In this document: positions 1 to 4,532 of the stretch, in pieces | Position numbering within the stretch: position 1 is the stretch's first letter | How the letters are laid out: every line of letters begins with the position of its first letter | Assembly (NCBI GenBank): GCA_015494335.1 | Contig: WGBK01000289.1 | Span: 1-5,988 of the forward strand | Length of the DNA stretch: 5,988 nt | Reading direction: 5' to 3' | Origin: Gammaproteobacteria bacterium | Lineage (GTDB): Bacteria; Pseudomonadota; Gammaproteobacteria; GCA-001735895 | Position numbers and translations under genes: made by a program | Notes under the pieces: model-generated | What the model was told of the DNA's origin: nothing | Databases searched by the model: none | What the model saw: only the letters and a program-made list of their open reading frames with translations

Positions 1-1574
1 CATTTGCGGAACTTCTCGAAGGCCATGTCGAGCTGGCCCTGGGACTGGAAGGCGATGCCGAGCATGCGATTGGACTCGGAGGATTCGACATCGGAGCGCT
101 GCTTGCCGTGTTCGGTGACGAGGAAACGGCGGGTAGTGATCAACAGATGCCCGATCACCAGCAGTGCCGCCGGCGTCATCAGTTGCACCCATTCGGTACG
201 GGTAGTCATCAGCAGGTAATGGGTCAGCACCAGGCCCAGCAACAGCAGCAGGGTGACCGCGGCCGCCACGCCGGCCTTGAGCCGCGGCATCAACAGCATC
301 AGGTACAGGGCCACCAGCAGGAAGGCGCCGAGGGTCATCCAGATGCCCCAAGGCGGCTCGATGAAGAAATCCTCGTTGAGGATGCTCGAAACCACATGAG
401 CCAGCTCCAGCACCGGCGGCATGGCCGCGTCGATGGGCGTGACCTGGTTGGCGCCGACGCCGACGGCGGTGGCGCCGATCAGCACGATCTTGTCCTTGTA
501 CTTGGAGGCCGGAATCTTGTCGGCCAGCACATCGTAGAAGGAGTCCACCGGGAAGGCCGGCTTGCCGTCCTCGCGATTGCGGTAGAAGAAGCTCTTCATC
601 AGCAGTTCGGGGTCGGTCTTGATGGTCAGGGAGCCCATCTCGACGCTTTCGGCCAGGTTGATGCGGATGTCCTTGACCCCGAGGTTGAGGCTGTGTGCCG
701 CCAGCTGCAGGGCGATGGAGGGGTAGAAGCGGTCGAAATGACGCAGCACCAGTGCCTCGCTGCGAATGGCGCCATCGATGTCCGGAATCAGGTTGAGATG
801 GCCGATGGCCAGGGCCGGCTTGCCGACGGCCGGGATCGGCGGCAGGGCGTCCACGGTGGGGATCGGGAACAGCCCCTCGGCCTGGGCGCCGACGCGGTCG
901 TAGATATTCGGAATGGCGTTTTTCAGCACATAATCCGGCAAAGCCTGGTCCGGTCGTCCGCGCGGTTCGCCGAGGATGAAGGGCATGGCCAGCACCACGT
1001 TGCCGGCCTCGGCGACGGCGGCGGAGAGCTTGCGATCCGTGTCCAGGGCCTGTTCGGCCTCGATCAGCCGGGCCTTGAGGTTGTCGATGTCCCGTGGCAG
1101 TCGCGAGGCCAGACTGGATTCGGCAAAGGCGCGGTAAACCGGAGCGAGCTTGCGGTTGTTCTTGCCGTCCTGCAGCAGGGCAGCAAGATTGTCGATATCC
1201 GCCGGAGCCTCGGCAAAGCTGGCATTGTTGACGAAGTCGAGCAGGCCACGGATGTACTCCATGCCCGGATCGGTCTGCGGTTCCAGGAAGTACACGGTCT
1301 CGCCGATCACCTTGGCGCCGCCGGCGGACAGCTTGCGGATCATTTCGGCGTGGATATCGCGCGGCCAGGGCCAGCGACCGATGTTGGCGATGCTGGCATC
1401 GTCGATGGCGATGACCGCGATGCGGTCCGACGGGCTGCGGTCGGTGGAGCGCACGCCCCAGTCATAGGCCACGCGTTCCAGCCCCTGCAGGATGGGGGTG
1501 CCGGCGGCGAAAACGAAGACGATGGTGATAGCGAGGCCGAGGAACCAGTCAGTGTTCCAGAAACGGGGTTTCAT
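1..1574 (-). CDS. CHASE2-domain membrane sensor protein, probably a Ser/Thr protein kinase (C-terminus cut by window edge)
   Basis: The reading frame is open from an ATG at 1574 down to base 1, giving 524 complete codons; the 3' part lies outside the window. Residues about 10-27 form a first membrane segment (WFLGLAITIVFVFAAG). Residues about 30-400 are a CHASE2 extracytoplasmic sensor: YDWGVRSTD, then VIAIDDASIANIGRWPWPRD, later PDIDGAIRSEAL, and KIVLIGATAVGVG followed by TPID. Three membrane segments follow at about 409-429, 435-456 and 464-481, the usual CHASE2 topology. The last visible residues (about 502-524, with GIAFQSQGQLDMAFEKFRK) resemble the first helix pair of a TPR. CHASE2 proteins carry kinase, histidine kinase, cyclase or GGDEF outputs. 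The TPR-like start makes me favour a CHASE2-TPR-Ser/Thr kinase, but the output domain is not seen. The start is supported by GGAGAG at 1578-1583, three bases upstream. It is divergent from the GAF/HD-GYP gene. The CHASE2 ligand is unknown. Confidence 0.9.
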   Translation of the reverse strand, partial: MKPRFWNTDWFLGLAITIVFVFAAGTPILQGLERVAYDWGVRSTDRSPSDRIAVIAIDDASIANIGRWPWPRDIHAEMIRKLSAGGAKVIGETVYFLEPQTDPGMEYIRGLLDFVNNASFAEAPADIDNLAALLQDGKNNRKLAPVYRAFAESSLASRLPRDIDNLKARLIEAEQALDTDRKLSAAVAEAGNVVLAMPFILGEPRGRPDQALPDYVLKNAIPNIYDRVGAQAEGLFPIPTVDALPPIPAVGKPALAIGHLNLIPDIDGAIRSEALVLRHFDRFYPSIALQLAAHSLNLGVKDIRINLAESVEMGSLTIKTDPELLMKSFFYRNREDGKPAFPVDSFYDVLADKIPASKYKDKIVLIGATAVGVGANQVTPIDAAMPPVLELAHVVSSILNEDFFIEPPWGIWMTLGAFLLVALYLMLLMPRLKAGVAAAVTLLLLLGLVLTHYLLMTTRTEWVQLMTPAALLVIGHLLITTRRFLVTEHGKQRSDVESSESNRMLGIAFQSQGQLDMAFEKFRK

Positions 1575-1609
1575 GCGCTCTCCGGGCGAGGGCTTTCTTG
1601 TTTGCACTG

Positions 1610-1639
1610 ACTATATGTTTACATGGGATTTTTTGCCAG
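1610..1639 (-). promoter_or_regulatory. Candidate sigma-70 promoter for the CHASE2 gene
   Basis: On the minus strand a -10-like TATAGT (1615-1610, five of six consensus bases) is preceded at 18 bp by CTGGCA (1639-1634, four of six). Transcription would start near 1603 and leave a leader of about 28 nt with the GGAGAG ribosome-binding site. A short inverted repeat ATGT-TT-ACAT (1615-1624) overlaps the edge of the -10. This was assigned by eye only. Confidence 0.4.
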
Positions 1640-1665
1640 CCGAAAGCGCGAAAATGTGATTCCGA

Positions 1666-1694
1666 TGGCGATATTGGGGATCGACTGCTATACA
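1666..1694 (+). promoter_or_regulatory. Candidate promoter for the GAF/HD-GYP gene
   Basis: An extended -10-like TGCTATACA (TG at 1686-1687, hexamer 1689-1694) lies about 50 bp before the start codon. The -35 position at 17 bp spacing (TGGCGA, 1666-1671) is poor, with three of six matches, so if real this promoter would rely on the extended -10 or on an activator. The expected start is near 1701, giving a leader of about 44 nt. Confidence 0.3.
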
Positions 1695-1727
1695 TTCTCC
1701 TCGTTGGGTGGTTTTCCGCCCCTTTCT

Positions 1728-1735
1728 GGAGGTGA
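1728..1735 (+). promoter_or_regulatory. Strong ribosome-binding site deciding the HD-GYP gene start
   Basis: GGAGGTGA is an eight-base perfect match to the anti-Shine-Dalgarno end of 16S rRNA and ends nine bases before the ATG at 1745. It fixes the start of the GAF/HD-GYP gene and predicts efficient translation. No other gene in the window has as good a site. Confidence 0.75.
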
Positions 1736-1744
1736 GATTGGCCC

Positions 1745-3355
1745 ATGTCCGACCCGGATTTCCATCAATTGCTCGAACGCATCGACCGGCTCACCGAAGT
1801 CGCGACCGCGCTTTCCGCCGAGCGGAACCTGCCGCGCCTGCTGGAGCGGATCCTGTTCGGCGCCAAGGATCTGACCCACGCCGATGGCGGTACGCTCTAT
1901 ATACTGCGCGAGGACCGGCTGCATTTCGAGATCATCGCCAACGACAGCCTCGGTATCCAGATGGGCGGTGCCAGCGGCGATGCCATTGCCTTCGAGCCAA
2001 TTCCACTGCAGGATGACCGGGGACAACCGAATCATCGCATGGTGGTCAGCCATTGCGTGCTCAGCGGCGAGACCGTGAACATCGAGGATGCCTATAAGGC
2101 CGATGCCTTCGATTTCACTGGGGCGCGGGATTTCGATCGCCGCACCGGCTACCGCACGCGTTCCATACTGACTTTTCCGCTGCAAAATCACGAGGACGAG
2201 ATCATCGGCGTGATGCAGCTGATCAACGCCCGCAACCCGGACAGCGGCGAGGTACAGGCCTTTGGTGAGGTGGATCGGCGTCTGGCCGAGTCGCTGGCTT
2301 CGATGGCGGCGGTGGCGCTGACCCAGCAGCAGTTGATCAACGACCTGCAGCAGCTGTTCGAGTCCTTCATCCGCATGATCGCCAACGCCATCGACGACAA
2401 GTCGCCCTATACCGGCGGTCACTGCCGGCGTATTCCGGTGCTGACCATGATGCTGGCCGAAGCCGTGCACGGGGTCGATCAGGGGCCGATGCGGGATTTC
2501 CGTATCGATGACAAAGACCGCTACGAACTGGAAACCGCGGCCTGGCTGCACGATTGCGGCAAGGTGGTGACCCCCGAGCATGTGATGGACAAGGCGACCA
2601 AGCTGGAAACCATCCATGACCGCATTCATCTGGTCGAGGCGCGCTTCGAGATTCTGCTGCGCGATCGCGAGCTGGCCTTCCTGCGGGCGCTCGATCAGGG
2701 TGGCGACGAGGCGGAATTGCGCCAGCAATGGCAGCTGCGGCGCAGTCAGCTCGATGCGGATCTGGAATTCCTGCGAGGTGCCAATGTCGGTGGGGAATAC
2801 ATGAGCGACGAGGCAATCGAGCGGGTCAGGCGCATCGCCGCCTATCACTGGCGCGACCGGCACGGCAGGGAACAGCCCTTGCTCACCGACGATGAGGTGG
2901 AGAATCTCTGCGTGCGCAAGGGCACGCTCAACGAGCGCGAGCGCGAGATCATCAACCATCATATCGTGGCCACCATACAGATGCTGGAGTCCCTGCCTTT
3001 TCCGAAGCACCTGGCGCGGGTGCCGGAATATGCCGGCGGGCATCACGAGAAGATGGACGGCAGCGGTTATCCGCGCGGTCTGAAAAGGGAGGAGATGTCG
3101 GTGCAGGCGCGGATCATGGCGATCGCCGATATCTTCGAGGCGCTGACCGCTTCCGACCGCCCCTACAAGCCGGGCAAGAAGCTTTCGGAATGCCTGGAGA
3201 TCATGTACCGGATGAAGCGCGACCGGCACATCGATCCGGATCTGTTCGATATCTTCATCCGCGAGCGGGTCTACGAACGCTATGCCCGGGAATACCTGCC
3301 GCCGGCGCAGATCGACGCCATCGATGAATCGAAGCTGGGGACCTGGCTGGACTGA
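1745..3355 (+). CDS. GAF and HD-GYP domain protein, predicted cyclic-di-GMP phosphodiesterase
   Basis: This 536-residue soluble protein has no signal peptide or membrane segment. A short N-terminal helix (about 5-35) leads into a GAF sensor domain (about 20-195), ending in ILTFPLQNHEDEIIGVMQLIN. A connecting helix (195-215) joins an HD-GYP phosphohydrolase domain (about 208-500). Metal-ligand and signature residues are present: H226 in GGHCRR, H269-D270 and K273 in WLHDCGKV, H405/H406 in INHH, H433-H434 in GGHHEKMDGSGYP (GYP at 441-443), and D462 in IADIFEALT. The family hydrolyses cyclic-di-GMP to pGpG or GMP, lowering the signal that favours biofilm over motility. Between the HDxGK helix and the third-histidine helix lies an insertion of roughly 109 residues (about 287-395), much longer than in RpfG-type domains. 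I recall similar inserted HD-GYP proteins in other proteobacteria, so it is probably a subfamily trait. It is divergent from the CHASE2 gene and converges on the rhodanese fusion. Activity on c-di-GMP is inferred from the intact motifs. Confidence 0.95.
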   Translation: MSDPDFHQLLERIDRLTEVATALSAERNLPRLLERILFGAKDLTHADGGTLYILREDRLHFEIIANDSLGIQMGGASGDAIAFEPIPLQDDRGQPNHRMVVSHCVLSGETVNIEDAYKADAFDFTGARDFDRRTGYRTRSILTFPLQNHEDEIIGVMQLINARNPDSGEVQAFGEVDRRLAESLASMAAVALTQQQLINDLQQLFESFIRMIANAIDDKSPYTGGHCRRIPVLTMMLAEAVHGVDQGPMRDFRIDDKDRYELETAAWLHDCGKVVTPEHVMDKATKLETIHDRIHLVEARFEILLRDRELAFLRALDQGGDEAELRQQWQLRRSQLDADLEFLRGANVGGEYMSDEAIERVRRIAAYHWRDRHGREQPLLTDDEVENLCVRKGTLNEREREIINHHIVATIQMLESLPFPKHLARVPEYAGGHHEKMDGSGYPRGLKREEMSVQARIMAIADIFEALTASDRPYKPGKKLSECLEIMYRMKRDRHIDPDLFDIFIRERVYERYAREYLPPAQIDAIDESKLGTWLD

Positions 3356-3361
3356 GGCCGC

Positions 3362-3381
3362 GGGCGCTGTACTTCAGCCCT
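3362..3381. terminator. Weak hairpin at the convergent gene junction, possible bidirectional terminator
   Basis: GCTG (3366-3369) and CAGC (3375-3378) can pair around the loop TACTT. The stem extends by GG/CC (3363-3364 with 3379-3380) after one bulged C and ends in a G-T wobble. It sits between the two converging stop codons and includes the stop of the minus-strand gene. No T-tract follows on either strand, so it is at best a poor intrinsic terminator. Confidence 0.2.
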
Positions 3382-4441
3382 CGCCCTGTTCGATGTCCGC
3401 CGGGTCGGCGGTATCGATGCCGCCCTTGAGCACGAAGGATTCGATGTTCTTCTCGTTGAGCAGGAAGGAGGCGGCGGAGCTGCGGCGGCCGGTGTCGCAG
3501 TAGATGACATATCGCTTGTCCTTGTCCAGCGAATTGGCCTTCATGCGCAGGAAGATCAGCGGGATGTTGATGCTGCCGCGAACGTGTCCGGCCTTGTATT
3601 CGTCCGGCAGGCGCACATCCAGCCACAGGCCGCCGTCCTCGACGATTCGGCGGGCCTCGTCGTAGTCGATCCAGCGCAGCAGGGGTTCGTTGAGCAGGGA
3701 ATTGAAGTCTTCCTTGTTCAGCCGCATCAGGCTGCCATTGGTGAGCATGGTCACGGTGGCGTTGCGCGTGCTGTCCGAGATCAGCGCTTCCTCGCCAAAG
3801 CTGTCGCCGACGCCGAGGGTGGCCAGCTTGACGCCCTTCGGATTGGCCGGGGTGGAACGGGTGACCAGGCAACGCCCTTCCTTGATGATGTAGAAATAGT
3901 CGCCGGGGTCGTCCTGCTGGATGATCACATCGCCGGCCTTAACATTGACCGGCTCCATGCGCATGAACAGGGCCTGGATGTTGGAGGGCGGAATGCGATG
4001 GAAGGCGCGGGTCTGCAGGATGCGCGTCATCCAGTCGCTGCTGTCGCCGTCGTCGCTCTCGTCCAGGGACTCGACCTGGTAGCTTCCGGTCTGGTCCCAG
4101 GTCAGCATGATGTCGAGCATGTCGCTGTTGACATGGATGACGGTGACCGGGGTACGGGCCCGTGCGGAAACCGAGCGCGGGAAGCTGTGTGCGATGGGGT
4201 GATGGGCCTCGGATGAGCCGGCCTCGAGGGTCTTGACCGTCTTCTTGTCGTTGAGCAGCTCGATCTCGCCCTCGACCAGATAGACATGGGTCTTGTCCAT
4301 GTCGCCCTGTTTGAACAGGAACTTGCCGCGGGGGATGGTCTCGGTCTTCACCTTCTCCAGCAGGTCTTCGATATTCTCGGCATTGAGGGAGCTGATGGGG
4401 ACCAGCTTCTTGAGAAAGGCGGCATCGATGGGGTGGGACAT
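3374..4441 (-). CDS. Tandem cyclic-nucleotide-binding domains fused to a rhodanese domain
   Basis: This is a 355-residue soluble protein. Domain 1 (about 10-120) has the beta-roll start of a CRP-like domain (IPRGKFLFKQGDMDKTHVYLVEGEIELL), but its phosphate-binding cassette region (about 72-104) lacks the FGE and Arg pattern and looks unable to bind a cyclic nucleotide. An acidic linker (about 124-136) follows. Domain 2 (about 140-255) has KAGDVIIQQDDPGDYFYIIKEG and an intact cassette, F215-G-E-E-A-L to R226-N-A-T-V, where the Glu and Arg normally hold the ribose and phosphate of cAMP or cGMP. Residues about 258-350 are a single rhodanese domain (WLDVRLPDEYKAGHVRGSIN) with catalytic Cys315 in the loop CDTGRR. 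There is no helix-turn-helix, so it is not a Crp-type transcription factor. The expected role is sulfur-carrier or protein-interaction activity controlled by a cyclic nucleotide; partners are unknown. The ATG at 4441 is the first usable start because an in-frame TAG lies at 4453-4451. Its ribosome-binding site is weak (AGGA, 12 nt away). Confidence 0.93.
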   Translation of the reverse strand: MSHPIDAAFLKKLVPISSLNAENIEDLLEKVKTETIPRGKFLFKQGDMDKTHVYLVEGEIELLNDKKTVKTLEAGSSEAHHPIAHSFPRSVSARARTPVTVIHVNSDMLDIMLTWDQTGSYQVESLDESDDGDSSDWMTRILQTRAFHRIPPSNIQALFMRMEPVNVKAGDVIIQQDDPGDYFYIIKEGRCLVTRSTPANPKGVKLATLGVGDSFGEEALISDSTRNATVTMLTNGSLMRLNKEDFNSLLNEPLLRWIDYDEARRIVEDGGLWLDVRLPDEYKAGHVRGSINIPLIFLRMKANSLDKDKRYVIYCDTGRRSSAASFLLNEKNIESFVLKGGIDTADPADIEQGEG

Positions 4442-4446
4442 GAACT

Positions 4447-4483
4447 GCGGCTATCCTGGCTCGTGAAAGGTGCGGCTATTCTG
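4447..4483. repeat. Pair of 12-bp near-identical direct repeats upstream of the cNMP/rhodanese gene
   Basis: GCGGCTATCCTG (4447-4458) and GCGGCTATTCTG (4472-4483) differ at one base and are 25 bp apart start to start. On the minus strand the first-transcribed copy overlaps the proposed -10 and the second contains the AGGA ribosome-binding site. The placement suits an operator or a leader element. No known regulator motif was recognised. Confidence 0.5.
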
Positions 4484-4506
4484 TCGAGCGAGCCGGCGGA
4501 AATCAA
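4478..4506 (-). promoter_or_regulatory. Candidate promoter for the cNMP/rhodanese gene
   Basis: On the minus strand TTGATT (4506-4501) and CAGAAT (4483-4478) are separated by 17 bp; each matches four of six consensus bases. Transcription would begin near 4471, leaving a leader of about 30 nt. This would let the gene be transcribed apart from the upstream MltD gene on the same strand, 91 bp away. One copy of a 12-bp repeat covers the -10. Confidence 0.35.
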
Positions 4507-4532
4507 CCATTGCCGATTCCGATTGTGATGGC

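Noticed and set aside
108..1610. Long open frame of 500 codons on the plus strand
   Set aside because: It is antisense to the CHASE2 gene. Its product is rich in Gln, His, Gly, Asp and Val in a low-complexity way with no recognisable domain, as expected from the complement of a GC-rich gene.
1615..1624. ATGTTTACAT inverted repeat as an operator
   Set aside because: Four-base arms are too short to support a call beyond noting that it overlaps the candidate -10.
1688..3229. Long open frame of 513 codons on the minus strand
   Set aside because: It lies antisense to the HD-GYP gene, which has complete motifs and a strong ribosome-binding site. The antisense product shows no family motif.
4442..4532. 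Terminator after the MltD gene
   Set aside because: Only a four-base CCAT/ATGG pairing is visible, with no T-tract, so no intrinsic terminator can be supported.
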